The notes under the pieces were generated by a model. It had not been told where the DNA came from, searched no databases, and saw nothing but the letters and a program-made list of their open reading frames with translations. Position numbers and translations under genes: made by a program. Source: Chloroflexota bacterium (lineage in GTDB: Bacteria > Chloroflexota > Dehalococcoidia > Bin125). Taken from it: 64,000 nt of DNA. Position 1 is the first letter of the stretch. Each line of letters starts with the position of its first letter. The DNA is taken from the NCBI GenBank assembly GCA_026707145.1, contig JAPOXK010000027.1, positions 124,001-188,000 on the forward strand, written 5' to 3'. Of the stretch, positions 9,634 through 17,850 are shown piece by piece.

Positions 9634-9698
9634 GTGCGTCTCCGGCTTCACCGGGCCCGGCCGAGGCAGGGCCTTGGAACAACGATTGCGCAGACCGC

Positions 9699-10115
9699 CT
9701 AACGCGGCCCCCGCGCCGCAACCAGCCGCTCGATGCTTTCCACGATCCGCTCCGGCGGCGTGTCCTGCAGCAGGATCTCCGCCACGCCCATCCGCTTAAG
9801 CGTCTGAACCTCCTCTTGGGGCATCACCCCGCCCCCTACCAGCAAGATATCCTTCGCGTCGCGGGCTTCCAACAGCGTCAGCAGGCGCGGAAAGATCGTC
9901 ATGTGCGCGCCGGAGAGCAGGCTGATTCCCAACACGTCCACGTCTTCCTCGATCGCCGCCTCCACCACCTCCTCCGGCGTACGATGCAGCCCCGCGTAGA
10001 TCACTTCCATCCCCGCGTCCCGTAAGGCCCGCGCCACGATCTTTATCCCTCGGTCGTGGCCGTCCAGCCCCACCTTCGCCACGAGCACGCGGATGACGGG
10101 ACCGTCTCGCTCCAT
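9699..10115 (-). CDS. Methylmalonyl-CoA mutase small subunit (cobalamin-binding domain)
   Basis: A 138-residue B12-binding protein. It has the base-off/His-on cobalamin signature DGHDRG (DxHxxG) at about residues 18-23, followed by LLSGAHM and LVGGGVMPQEE, the other two conserved loops. It is the free-standing partner of the catalytic subunit encoded 65 bases downstream on the same strand, so the pair makes a two-subunit mutase. GGGAGG lies 13 bases before the ATG. The two-gene layout is common in archaea and some Gram-positive bacteria, whereas many bacteria fuse the domains. Confidence 0.93.
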   Translation of the reverse strand: MERDGPVIRVLVAKVGLDGHDRGIKIVARALRDAGMEVIYAGLHRTPEEVVEAAIEEDVDVLGISLLSGAHMTIFPRLLTLLEARDAKDILLVGGGVMPQEEVQTLKRMGVAEILLQDTPPERIVESIERLVAARGPR

Positions 10116-10268
10116 CGTCCCAGCGATCCTCCCAGCGCGGCCTCACGCTACCACGATTCGCCCGGCGCGCGCGGGTCCCCAGACTGTTGCCAATGCGGGT
10201 GGGCGAGCCACAATGGCTGGAGTCGACCCATGTTGCCAGCGCGAGCATCACGAGAATGGAGTCCGCCC

Positions 10269-10664
10269 GTGACCATCAGCAAAGAGATCAAGAACCTGGG
10301 CATGCCCTGGGAAGAGCAGTTCGGCTACGCCCAAGGCGTGAAGGTTGGCGACACGATCTACGTCGCCGGCCAAGTCAGCCACGACGAAAACGGCCGCACC
10401 GTCGGCAAGGGCGACATGGAAGCGCAGATGCGGCAGGCCTACGCGAACGTGGAGGCCGTGCTCGTCCAGTTCGGGGCGACCCTGGATAACATCGTCAGCG
10501 AGATCACCTTCGTCACCGACATCAATGCCGCCAACGCCGTCGCGGGGCGCGTCCGCCACGAGGTTTTCGGCGGCCTGCCGCAGGTCACAAGCACGCTCAT
10601 CGGCGCCGCGCGTCTCGCTTCACCCGACTACCTGATCGAGATTCGCGTCGAGGCGCGCGTTTGA
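10269..10664 (+). CDS. RidA/YjgF family protein
   Basis: 131 residues starting MTISKEIKNLGMPWEEQFGYAQG, with VGDTIYVAGQVSHDENG and the core helix QAYANVEAVLVQFGATLDNIV typical of RidA (YjgF/YER057c) trimers. Canonical RidA deaminates 2-aminoacrylate-type imines using a conserved Arg. Here the corresponding strand reads LPQVTSTLIG, without an obvious Arg, which suggests a non-RidA Rid subgroup. The start is GTG at 10269 with GGAG eight bases upstream; an ATG at 10256 is out of frame. It is divergent from the mutase pair and convergent with the DUF503 gene. Confidence 0.88.
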   Translation: MTISKEIKNLGMPWEEQFGYAQGVKVGDTIYVAGQVSHDENGRTVGKGDMEAQMRQAYANVEAVLVQFGATLDNIVSEITFVTDINAANAVAGRVRHEVFGGLPQVTSTLIGAARLASPDYLIEIRVEARV

Positions 10665-10685
10665 CTAACGCTCCCGGCTGCCGCG

Positions 10686-10982
10686 TCACTCCAGCGCCGC
10701 GATCGTCTCCGTAGCGACATCGCGGATCTCCGCGTCGATAGGAAGCCGCTCAACGAACCGCAGCACTTGTTGCAGCACCGCCTGACACTGAGTCCGTGAG
10801 TTGCTGACGCATACCACCCCCAGCGTCGCCACTCGCCGATCGTCTTGTGTCTCGATCTCCGCCACGCTCACGGCGAACTGGTGCCGCGTGCGATCCACCA
10901 CCCGCCGCACCACCGCTCGCTTGTCCTTGAGCGATTGCCCACCCGCGGTCGCGAGTGTGAGCCGCAAGCATCCGACGATCAG
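10686..10982 (-). CDS. DUF503 (YlxP-like) protein, probable CTG start
   Basis: About 98 residues matching DUF503/YlxP: LIVGCLRLTLATAGGQSLKDKRAVVRRVVDR, then FAVSVAEIETQDDRRVATLGVVCVSN. The frame has no ATG, GTG or TTG that keeps the conserved N-terminal strand; the first TTG (10967) cuts into it. CTG at 10982 sits eight bases after a perfect GGAGG and restores the family N-terminus, and an in-frame stop lies just before the Shine-Dalgarno. The family is often linked to ribosome-maturation genes (rbfA, infB), but here it follows scpB by 70 bases on the same strand. Confidence 0.85.
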   Translation of the reverse strand: MIVGCLRLTLATAGGQSLKDKRAVVRRVVDRTRHQFAVSVAEIETQDDRRVATLGVVCVSNSRTQCQAVLQQVLRFVERLPIDAEIRDVATETIAALE

Positions 10983-11052
10983 CGCTCTGTCCTCCGCGGC
11001 GCCTCACGCTCTCCCGACTGCCGCTGCGCCCGGATGGAGCGCTGCCGTCGGT

Positions 11053-11799
11053 TCACCCTAGTGCCAGCGCCGTTTGTCCCGCCCCATGCTGGCCGTTGCT
11101 CAGCGGCGGCAGCTCGTCCAATCGCTGCAACCCGAAGTGATCGAGAAAACGCGCCGTCGTCCCGTAGAGATACGCTTGCCCGGGGCCTGTCGCCTGTCCC
11201 ACCGGCTCGACGAGATCGCGATCGCGCAGCGTTTGCAGCGACCCGTCACATCCCACCCCGCGCACCGCTTCGATCGCGCTCTTCGCGACCGGTTGCCGGT
11301 AAGCGATGATCGCCAGCGTCTCTAGGGCAGCTCGCGAGAGCCGCCGCGGCCGCTCGAGTCCGAGGAACCGCTCCACGTACGGCGCCGCCTCCGGCGCCGT
11401 CGAGAGCTTCACCGTCTTCCCGACCCGCTGCACCCGGATTCCCCGCGCACTGCAGGCCGCTTCGAGCGCTGCCAAGCCCTCCTCCACTGCCGCCACCGGC
11501 GCCTCCGTCGCCTTGGCCAATTCCCTTACGGTCGGCGGCTCCTCCGCCACGACCAAGAGGCTCTCCAGCACCAAGGGCAGATCCGGCGGCGGTCCGTTCG
11601 GGGACTCCTCCGCCAGCGCCCCGATCACTCCCAGCACTGCTGGTCCGTGTCCGTTGGGTCCCGAACCGTTCGATCCCGCAGCGACCGTCACAGGGACTGC
11701 GACTGTTGGAGCTTCCTGAGGCAACTCGGGCCTGGGAATGGAAGTGTGTGAGGAAGGAGAAAGGATCGCGGAACTAGTCTGACCGCCTTCTGCGTGCAT
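11053..11799 (-). CDS. scpB: Segregation and condensation protein B
   Basis: 248 residues. The C-terminal two thirds is ScpB: two winged-helix domains with LVLESLLVVAEEPPTVRELAKAT, VKLSTAPEAAPYVERFLG, LSRAALETLAIIAYRQPVAKSAIEAVRGV, and GQAYLYGTTARFLDHFGL. ScpB bridges the kleisin ScpA and the SMC ATPase in the bacterial condensin complex. The first 70 or so residues are a Ser/Pro/Gly-rich, probably disordered extension not seen in most ScpB proteins. No scpA gene is next to it in the window, although the two are usually neighbours. The DUF503 gene follows on the same strand. Confidence 0.93.
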   Translation of the reverse strand: MHAEGGQTSSAILSPSSHTSIPRPELPQEAPTVAVPVTVAAGSNGSGPNGHGPAVLGVIGALAEESPNGPPPDLPLVLESLLVVAEEPPTVRELAKATEAPVAAVEEGLAALEAACSARGIRVQRVGKTVKLSTAPEAAPYVERFLGLERPRRLSRAALETLAIIAYRQPVAKSAIEAVRGVGCDGSLQTLRDRDLVEPVGQATGPGQAYLYGTTARFLDHFGLQRLDELPPLSNGQHGAGQTALALG

Positions 11800-11990
11800 C
11801 GTCGCTCATTTCGACGCCACCTCAGCCCTTCCCACGGAGGCGGTCACACCCTACCATGCGCCGCCCCACGGCTCCACGGGCCCGCTTTCCCAATGGCTTC
11901 CTGGCGTTCTGCCCATGAGGTGCGCCGCCGCCGCATCCGCCGCCGCGCAGGGCACGCTGGCGCCGGGCGACTCCGCAGCGGTGAGTAATC

Positions 11991-12019
11991 TTTCCGTATA
12001 AGAACTAATGTTCTATACT
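11991..12019 (+). promoter_or_regulatory. Promoter with LexA-box-like palindrome
   Basis: AGAAC-TAAT-GTTCT at 12001-12014 is a perfect 5+5 palindrome and contains GAAC-N4-GTTC, the core of the DinR/LexA box of Gram-positive bacteria. It overlaps a TATACT -10 hexamer (12014-12019). TTCCGT at 11992-11997 occupies the -35 position with a 16-base spacer. The same TTCCGT/GAAC-N4 arrangement precedes ruvB at 31.8 kb. The orientation points to the small gene at 12056. Confidence 0.5.
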
Positions 12020-12055
12020 TGTGCAACACACGCAGCTGCCTTCGGAGCGCGATCC

Positions 12056-12280
12056 GTGACGACCAGCATCCTCCGGCCCGCCCCCCGCTCCGCCGCCGGC
12101 CATAGCCATCCTTGCGACGGCCCCTTCGTCGCCGGAGAGGGCCACTTGGCCTGTCCCGTCTGTGGGGCGGTGAAGCCTTTGGCACGGCGACGCCCTGCTC
12201 GGTCGCTCTCCGCTCCTCGCCGGTCTGCGCCCCGCCCCGCGCCCCAGCCGACCGTCACCGCTCCCCGCCGTCCCGTCTGA
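12056..12280 (+). CDS. Small putative zinc-binding protein
   Basis: A 74-residue product starting from GTG at 12056, with GGAG eight bases upstream. It has HSHPCDGPF and LACPVCGAV (a CxxC knuckle with a further Cys/His group 11 residues before it), which could form one zinc ribbon, and then an Arg/Ala/Pro-rich tail. An in-frame ATG at 12008 lies inside the candidate LexA box and upstream of the expected transcript start, so the GTG is preferred. No family is recognised. The upstream promoter suggests possible SOS control. It could also be non-coding. Confidence 0.4.
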   Translation: MTTSILRPAPRSAAGHSHPCDGPFVAGEGHLACPVCGAVKPLARRRPARSLSAPRRSAPRPAPQPTVTAPRRPV

Positions 12281-12394
12281 CGGCTGTCTTCCGCCGATCT
12301 CCTGCTGCAACCTCACAAGCCCGCCACTCTCCCGGTACGATGGACGGGACTGTGGACCGCTGCTCGGTCCATGATGCCGGGGACGGAGGTTGCG

Positions 12395-12571
12395 ATGGGC
12401 GGCTTCGAAGTGGCGCTGATCCTGGTCGCTTTCGTTGGACTCGCCTACGTCGTGGGCGTCATCCCCTCGCCCGGCCTCGTCCAGCTGAAAAACAAGCTCC
12501 GGCTCGTTGCCCTCCTTTGGGCTGGCCTCGTCGTCCTCCATGCCGCCAATCACATCTTCGACTTCGTCTGA
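12395..12571 (+). CDS. Small two-helix membrane protein
   Basis: 58 residues, MGGFEVALILVAFVGLAYVV then a short polar loop (SPGLVQLKNKLR) and a second hydrophobic helix LVALLWAGLVVLHAANHIFDF. The ATG at 12395 has GGAGG five bases upstream; an ATG at 12371 is in frame but has no such site. No family is recognised. The glycerate kinase gene starts 53 bases downstream on the same strand and may be co-transcribed. A TACGAT -10-like element lies at about 12336-12341. Confidence 0.6.
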   Translation: MGGFEVALILVAFVGLAYVVGVIPSPGLVQLKNKLRLVALLWAGLVVLHAANHIFDFV

Positions 12572-12624
12572 TTAGCTGCTGCCTTCCCGGAAGCCGCCGA
12601 CCCCACCCCGAGACCTGATGTCGC

Positions 12625-13767
12625 ATGCGCATCCTGCTCGCCCCGCAAGAGTTCAAAGGCAGCCTCACGGCACTTGAGGCCGTGAGCGCCCTTGCCGCTG
12701 GTATCGAGCAGGTTTTTCCCACGGCTCATATCGATCGCCTCCCCCTTGCGGATGGCGGCCCCGGCACCGTCAACGCCATCGCCATCGGCTTAGGCGGCCG
12801 CTACGCCCTCACCAGCGTCGACGGCCCGCTTGGCGAGCCCGTCTCGGCCCGTTGGGCCCTCATCGACGCCGGCCGTACCGCCGTCATGGAGATGGCTGCG
12901 GCCTCCGGTTTCCACCTCGTTCCGGCGGATCGCCGCGATCCGCGCCGCGCCAGCTCCTACGGAACGGGCGAGCTCGTCCGCGCCGCGCTCGACGCCGGCG
13001 TCTCCCACATCCTCGTCGGCGTCGGCGGCAGTGCCACCAACGACGGCGGCGCCGGCATGGCCGCTGCGCTCGGCGCCCGCTTCCTCGACGACGCCGGCCG
13101 GCCGCTGCCCCCCGGGGGGTCCGCCCTCGCTCACCTCGCCCGTCTCGATGACGCCGCTCTCGACCCCCGCCTCGCCCGGGTGGAGGTCGTCGCCTTGGCG
13201 GATGTCCGCAACCCGCTCTGCGGACCCCAGGGCGCCAGCGTCGTTTACGGCCCGCAGAAGGGCGCCGGCCCCGCCGCCGTGTGCGAACTCGATTGGGCCT
13301 TGGATAACTATGCTGCCGTTGTTGAGCGCGATCGCGGCGTCGCCGTCCGGGACTTCCCAGGGGCGGGGGCGGGCGGCGGACTCGTCGCCGGGCTCGTCGC
13401 CTTCGCGGGCGCTCGCGTCGAATCCGGCTTCCGCCACGTCGCGCAGGTGCTGGCGCTCGATCGTCATGTCGCAGCCTCCCAACTGGTGATCACCGGCGAA
13501 GGCCGCCTCGACCGCCAATCGGCCTTCGGGAAAACCGTGGCTGGCGTAGCCGCGGCGGCGGCGGCGGCGGGAGTACCCTGCCTCGCCGTCGCTGGCGCCG
13601 TTGCCGACGAAGACCTCGTCCGTTCGATCCCCGGTCTCACGGATTTCGAAGTCGCTTCTCCGCCCGAGATCACCATGGACGCAGCGCGAAGCCGCGCGCC
13701 GCAGTTGCTCGCCGCCGCCGCGACGCGCCTGCTCCAGCGTCGCTTTCCGGACGGCGCCCCCGTTTAG
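12625..13767 (+). CDS. Glycerate 2-kinase (GarK/GlxK family)
   Basis: 380 residues of the type I glycerate kinase family: MRILLAPQEFKGSLTALEA (family APDSFKGSLSA), LPLADGGPGTV (ADGGEGT), GGSATNDGGAGMAAALGARF, and ITGEGRLDRQSAFGKTVAGVA. The enzyme phosphorylates D-glycerate to 2-phosphoglycerate with ATP, joining glyoxylate or serine breakdown to glycolysis. The usual Glu of ADGGEGT is Pro here, and APDSFKG reads APQEFKG. The length is normal. The stop overlaps by four bases that of the zincin gene on the other strand. Confidence 0.9.
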   Translation: MRILLAPQEFKGSLTALEAVSALAAGIEQVFPTAHIDRLPLADGGPGTVNAIAIGLGGRYALTSVDGPLGEPVSARWALIDAGRTAVMEMAAASGFHLVPADRRDPRRASSYGTGELVRAALDAGVSHILVGVGGSATNDGGAGMAAALGARFLDDAGRPLPPGGSALAHLARLDDAALDPRLARVEVVALADVRNPLCGPQGASVVYGPQKGAGPAAVCELDWALDNYAAVVERDRGVAVRDFPGAGAGGGLVAGLVAFAGARVESGFRHVAQVLALDRHVAASQLVITGEGRLDRQSAFGKTVAGVAAAAAAAGVPCLAVAGAVADEDLVRSIPGLTDFEVASPPEITMDAARSRAPQLLAAAATRLLQRRFPDGAPV

Positions 13768-14132
13768 CCGAGTCCCAGCTCCTCCAGCCGCTCGTCGTCG
13801 ATCCCGAAATGGTGTGCGATCTCGTGCAACACCGTTTGCCGGATCTGCGCCACCACTTCCGCTTCGCTGGACCCTACCGCTTCGATCGCTTCCTGGTAGA
13901 TCAAGATCCGGTCCGGCAGCGCCTGTCCGTATCCGTGTCCCCGCTCCGTGAGAGGAACACCGATGTAGAGTCCCAGCAGCGTTGCCCCCGCTTCGATCTC
14001 CGCTCCTGCCAACTCGTCCTCCGTGGGCCGGCTGCGCACCTGCACGTCCACGTTCTCCATCCGCTCCGCCAGCTCCGGCGGCAGCGATGCGATCGCACGT
14101 TGCACCAAACGGCGGAACCGAGCGCGCTGCAT
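13764..14132 (-). CDS. Minimal zincin-like metallopeptidase
   Basis: A 122-residue protein of the short metallopeptidase family formerly called DUF1025. The zinc motif HEIAHHFGIDD (HExxH plus a downstream Asp) is near the C-terminus, and GLYIGVPLTERGHGYGQALPDRILIYQEAIE is characteristic. There is no signal peptide or membrane segment, so it is cytosolic. It lies 159 bases downstream of the PBP gene on the same strand. The family's substrate is unknown. Confidence 0.85.
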   Translation of the reverse strand: MQRARFRRLVQRAIASLPPELAERMENVDVQVRSRPTEDELAGAEIEAGATLLGLYIGVPLTERGHGYGQALPDRILIYQEAIEAVGSSEAEVVAQIRQTVLHEIAHHFGIDDERLEELGLG

Positions 14133-14291
14133 AGCGGCCGGACTCTAGCATCGTGCCTGCCTTCGTGCCGGGCGAATTCGTGCCGATCCGCGATCGCGGC
14201 CTCTCCTGGGCCGATCGACATGGCTCCTGCCGTCTCGCGTACCTCGCCGGCGATCGGCCGCATGCCCCGCTCGCAACAGAGCGTGACAGGA

Positions 14292-16505
14292 TCAGCCGCC
14301 GCTGGGGCCCAGCCCTTCCAGCACCACCTGCTCCAGCAGCCGCCGCACGATCGGTCCTGCGTCGTCTGCCCCGGATTCGCCGTCGTCCAGCACCACCGTC
14401 GCGATTACGCTCGGCTCCGGGATATTCGCGTAGGCTACGAAGAGCGCGTGCTCTTGCTCCCCCTGATCTTCCGCCGTCCCAGACTTTCCTGCCGCCAGCA
14501 CCCCGCTCCCGTTGAACGGAAGCCACCCCGTTCCCCGCCGCGTCCCGATCACCTGCCGCGTCGCTGCTTGCAGGTACTCCAGCGTCGCCGCCGACACTGG
14601 GAGGACGCCGATCGGCTCCGACGTGAACTCCTCCACCACCTCGCCCGCTGGCGTCCGCAGCGTCGCCACCACAAGGGGGTTGCTCACGATCCCGTTCGTT
14701 CCCAGCGCCGCGTACGCATTCGTGATCTGCAGCGGCGTCGCCAACAAGAACCCCTGCCCGATGCTCATCAGGACGTTGTCCCCCACGAACCAAAAATCGT
14801 TCTCGTTGATCCGCTTCCAGTCCGGCCCTGGATTGACCCCCTCCTCATCGTGCAGCCCGACTACTTCGGTCGACTGCCCGAACCCGAACCCGTGCGCGAA
14901 CTGGCTCAACAGATCCTCGCCCCGGTTGTACAGCTCCGCGCCCATCTCGTAGAAGACCGGGTTGCAAGACTCCGCTAACGCCTGCGCCGGCGACAGTCGT
15001 CCCTGGTCTTCCTCTTTCCAGTTGAGCAGGGGAACGTCCGGCCCCAATCCCGTCCACACCGCCGGGCAATCGATCCGTGAGCTTTCGTCGTATCCACCCG
15101 CCTCCAGCCCCGCTGCCAGCGTCACCACCTTGAACGTCGATCCCGGCGGATACAGCCGCTCCGTCGGCCGATTCACGAACGGCTGCCCGGGATCCTCAAA
15201 GTAGAGATCGAATTCCTCCTCCGTCAGCCCGCGAACGAACGCATTCGGGTCGAAACGCGGATAGGATGCCAGCGCCAGAATCTCGCCGTTGCGCGGATCC
15301 ATCACCACGACTGCCCCGTCCCGATCGTCCAGCGAAAACTCTGCGATTCGTTGGATCCGTATGTCGATCGTCAGATGCACGTCGCGTGACGGCTCCGCCG
15401 CCACCGCCGCGATCTCGCGCACGATCGCCCCTCCCGGTCCTACGATCGTCAGCCGTCCCCCCCGCTTACCGGCCAACGCCTCTTCGAACGCTGCCTCGAC
15501 GCCATCGCGCCCCACCCGGTCTCCCGGGCGGTACCCCTGCAACGCGAGCCCCTCCTCCAACTCCTCCGCCGTCACCTCCGCCATGAAGCCAACCACATGC
15601 GCCGCCAGCGTTCCCTCCGGATACACGCGGCGCGTCTCCCGCTGGATCAAGATCCCTTGCGCCGCGAGCTGATCCAGCTCCGCGATCAGGGCCGGATGGG
15701 CGTCGTAGGGCAGCCGGGCGATCGGGATGAAGTAGTAGCCTGGCACGTCTTGGTACACCAGGTCCCGAACAACCTGCTCCTCAAGCTCCAGCCGATCGAC
15801 CAGTAGCTCGATCACGACCTCCGGGTCCGGTGTCAGATCCAGGGACACCCCCACCACGGCGACCTCACCCTCGGCCGCGAGCGGGACACCGTTGCGATCG
15901 TAGATGTTGCCCCGTACCGGCACCTCCGGTAGCCGCGTGATGAGATACCCCGGCACGCCCAACCCGGCAAAGATCAGATCCGGACTCCATTCCACGACCC
16001 AGTTCGGCTCCCGCCGGGTTGGAGTGAACACCCGCTCCTCGATCGTCCCGAAGAAGGCGCTCTCGTAGCGCAGGATGACCTCGATCCCCGCTACGTTCGG
16101 CCCCGGCGGGGGCGGTATCTCGTACGTTATCCCCGTGATCGCCGCCGCCGCGTAGATATCCCGGTACCGCTGCGCGAAGTCCTCGACCGTCGTTGTCTCC
16201 CGCACCGCGGTCGTCAACAGACGGTAGGCTTCCTCAAAGCGTTCATCCGATACCAGAGTGAAGAAGGTCTGTACGGCTGCCAGGGCGGTTGCGGGCGCCA
16301 CCGACAGATCCAGCTCCGGCTCCTCCGTGCTTGGCGGGACCGCCTCTGTTTGTGCAGCGGTGTTCGTCGGCTCCGGCTCCGCCGCTTCCTCGTCGGGTGG
16401 CGGAAAGAACTCGGAAAGATCGGGAGCGTCGTCGGCGCACGCGCCCGTAAGGGCAACCAATACAACGATCGCCATGAGCGCGCGGGCACGGCAGCGCTCG
16501 AGCAT
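14292..16505 (-). CDS. Class B penicillin-binding protein (lipoprotein, MecA-like N-domain)
   Basis: 737 residues. The N-terminal signal ends in a lipobox-like LTGAC, then an acidic Pro-rich linker. An NTF2-like domain (MecA-N type) includes AVQTFFTLVSDERFEEAYRLL. The PBP dimer domain has VRGNIYDRNGVPLA, and the transpeptidase domain carries STFK (Ser456, Lys459), SCN and KSGTAE, the three active-site motifs. The enzyme cross-links peptidoglycan outside the membrane. ATG at 16505 has GGAG seven bases upstream; the frame is open well beyond that but shows no conserved sequence. A TATACT -10 lies at 16550-16545 on this strand. Presence of a PBP implies peptidoglycan in this organism. Confidence 0.92.
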   Translation of the reverse strand: MLERCRARALMAIVVLVALTGACADDAPDLSEFFPPPDEEAAEPEPTNTAAQTEAVPPSTEEPELDLSVAPATALAAVQTFFTLVSDERFEEAYRLLTTAVRETTTVEDFAQRYRDIYAAAAITGITYEIPPPPGPNVAGIEVILRYESAFFGTIEERVFTPTRREPNWVVEWSPDLIFAGLGVPGYLITRLPEVPVRGNIYDRNGVPLAAEGEVAVVGVSLDLTPDPEVVIELLVDRLELEEQVVRDLVYQDVPGYYFIPIARLPYDAHPALIAELDQLAAQGILIQRETRRVYPEGTLAAHVVGFMAEVTAEELEEGLALQGYRPGDRVGRDGVEAAFEEALAGKRGGRLTIVGPGGAIVREIAAVAAEPSRDVHLTIDIRIQRIAEFSLDDRDGAVVVMDPRNGEILALASYPRFDPNAFVRGLTEEEFDLYFEDPGQPFVNRPTERLYPPGSTFKVVTLAAGLEAGGYDESSRIDCPAVWTGLGPDVPLLNWKEEDQGRLSPAQALAESCNPVFYEMGAELYNRGEDLLSQFAHGFGFGQSTEVVGLHDEEGVNPGPDWKRINENDFWFVGDNVLMSIGQGFLLATPLQITNAYAALGTNGIVSNPLVVATLRTPAGEVVEEFTSEPIGVLPVSAATLEYLQAATRQVIGTRRGTGWLPFNGSGVLAAGKSGTAEDQGEQEHALFVAYANIPEPSVIATVVLDDGESGADDAGPIVRRLLEQVVLEGLGPSGG

Positions 16506-16544
16506 GCCCACACTCCGTCGTCCACCCTGCGACCCCTGCCGTTG

Positions 16545-16550
16545 AGTATA
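16545..16550 (-). promoter_or_regulatory. -10 element of the PBP gene
   Basis: TATACT read on the minus strand, 40 bases before the PBP start codon, five of six matches to the sigma-70 consensus. No good -35 is seen at 17 bases. Confidence 0.4.
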
Positions 16551-16653
16551 TCGAACCGCACCCGGTCCGACCGCGCGCGGGCCGGCGATCCGCCGGTACA
16601 ATCGTGCACGCGGGAGGGGGGCGGCGACCACGGAGTCCAACGCAGGCGCCGCG

Positions 16654-17850
16654 ATGATGATGCGCAACTGGTTCCCGCAACTCCGTCCCGTGGCTCTTCT
16701 TCTGGCCGCCCTTCCGCTGATCGCCGCCTGCGCCGCTGATCCCGCCCCTGCCCCCGTTCCCGCTCTCGATCCCTTTCCAACCGCCTCGCCCCCCGCCGAT
16801 CCACGCCCCTTTGCCATGGGCTTCAGCGCCGTTCCCGGCGACCTCACCGCCGAATCGCACCTCGCTCTTTTCCACACGGCCGCCGCCTTCGGCGACGCCA
16901 TCATGATTCAGCGCGCTCCTCCTTGGCCCGAGCTCCTCGCCGGCGTCCAGCTCTCCGACGACACGCGCGCCACGATCGCCCACGAGCGTTCCCTTCTCGA
17001 CCAACTCGGTCTCGATCTTCTCTTCGCCATCGACTCCTTCGATCTCACCGACCGTGCCCGTCTCACCTCCGGCGCCCCCGGCTCTTCCTTCGCGGATCCC
17101 GCCGTCGTCGATGCTTACCTGCGCTACGTCGATCTCATCCTGGAGCACTACCAGCCCCGCTGGCTCGCCCTCGCCGTGGACATGGACCAGATCGCGCGTG
17201 CCAACCCCACCGACTTCGCTTCCTTCGAAGCCGCGTACCGCCAGGCTTATGCGCGCGCCAAAGCGCAGCGCCCCGGCATCGCCGTGTTCGCTACCTTCCA
17301 GCTCGAAGACCTGCAGGGTTTGCTCCAATGGGTCGCCCCCCACCCTCCCCAATGGCCCCTCGTCCAGCGCCTGAGCGACGTCCTCGACCTCCTCGCCGTC
17401 AGCACTTTCCCTTCCTTCGTCTTCCCCTTTGTTACCGAAATCCCAGCGGAGTACTTCTCCCGGCTGCGCGCCTTTGAAAAGCCCCTCGCCCTCGTCCCCG
17501 TTGGCTACGCGGCCGGCTCCGGCCGCGGCGGCCTCACCTACGGCACCGAGTCCGGACAGGCCAGCTTCCTCCGGCGCGTGCTGGCCGAAGCGCAGGCCCA
17601 GCAATGGGAGCTCCTCGTCTGGTTCGCCCCCCGTGACCCTGCCTACGCCAGCGAAAGCCCCTATGATCTCGTCGCGCAGATGGGGCTGCACGATATCGCC
17701 GGCAACCCCAGAGCCGCTTGGAGCGAGTGGGTTCGGGCAGCACGGCAACCCTGGCGGCCCGCCGCCTCGGCCGCCGCCACCGTGGAGCCCGCGCTCCCCG
17801 CCGCCAGGGAGACGGACGGCCAACCGCCCGGAGGAGAGCCCGATGCCTGA
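16654..17850 (+). CDS. Predicted lipoprotein, glycosidase-like fold (function unknown)
   Basis: 398 residues. A signal peptide with lipobox LIAAC (Cys at about residue 26) is followed by a Pro/Ala linker. The globular domain has alternating helices and strands reminiscent of a TIM-barrel glycosidase: YLRYVDLILEHYQPRWLALAVDMDQIARANPTD, then FATFQLEDLQGLL, LDLLAVSTFPSFVF, and WELLVWFAPRDP. It ends in a Pro/Gly-rich tail. The fold assignment is inference; catalytic acids are not identified. A TACAAT -10-like element lies at 16597-16602. The oxidoreductase gene overlaps its last eight bases, so the two are translationally coupled. Confidence 0.75.
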   Translation: MMMRNWFPQLRPVALLLAALPLIAACAADPAPAPVPALDPFPTASPPADPRPFAMGFSAVPGDLTAESHLALFHTAAAFGDAIMIQRAPPWPELLAGVQLSDDTRATIAHERSLLDQLGLDLLFAIDSFDLTDRARLTSGAPGSSFADPAVVDAYLRYVDLILEHYQPRWLALAVDMDQIARANPTDFASFEAAYRQAYARAKAQRPGIAVFATFQLEDLQGLLQWVAPHPPQWPLVQRLSDVLDLLAVSTFPSFVFPFVTEIPAEYFSRLRAFEKPLALVPVGYAAGSGRGGLTYGTESGQASFLRRVLAEAQAQQWELLVWFAPRDPAYASESPYDLVAQMGLHDIAGNPRAAWSEWVRAARQPWRPAASAAATVEPALPAARETDGQPPGGEPDA

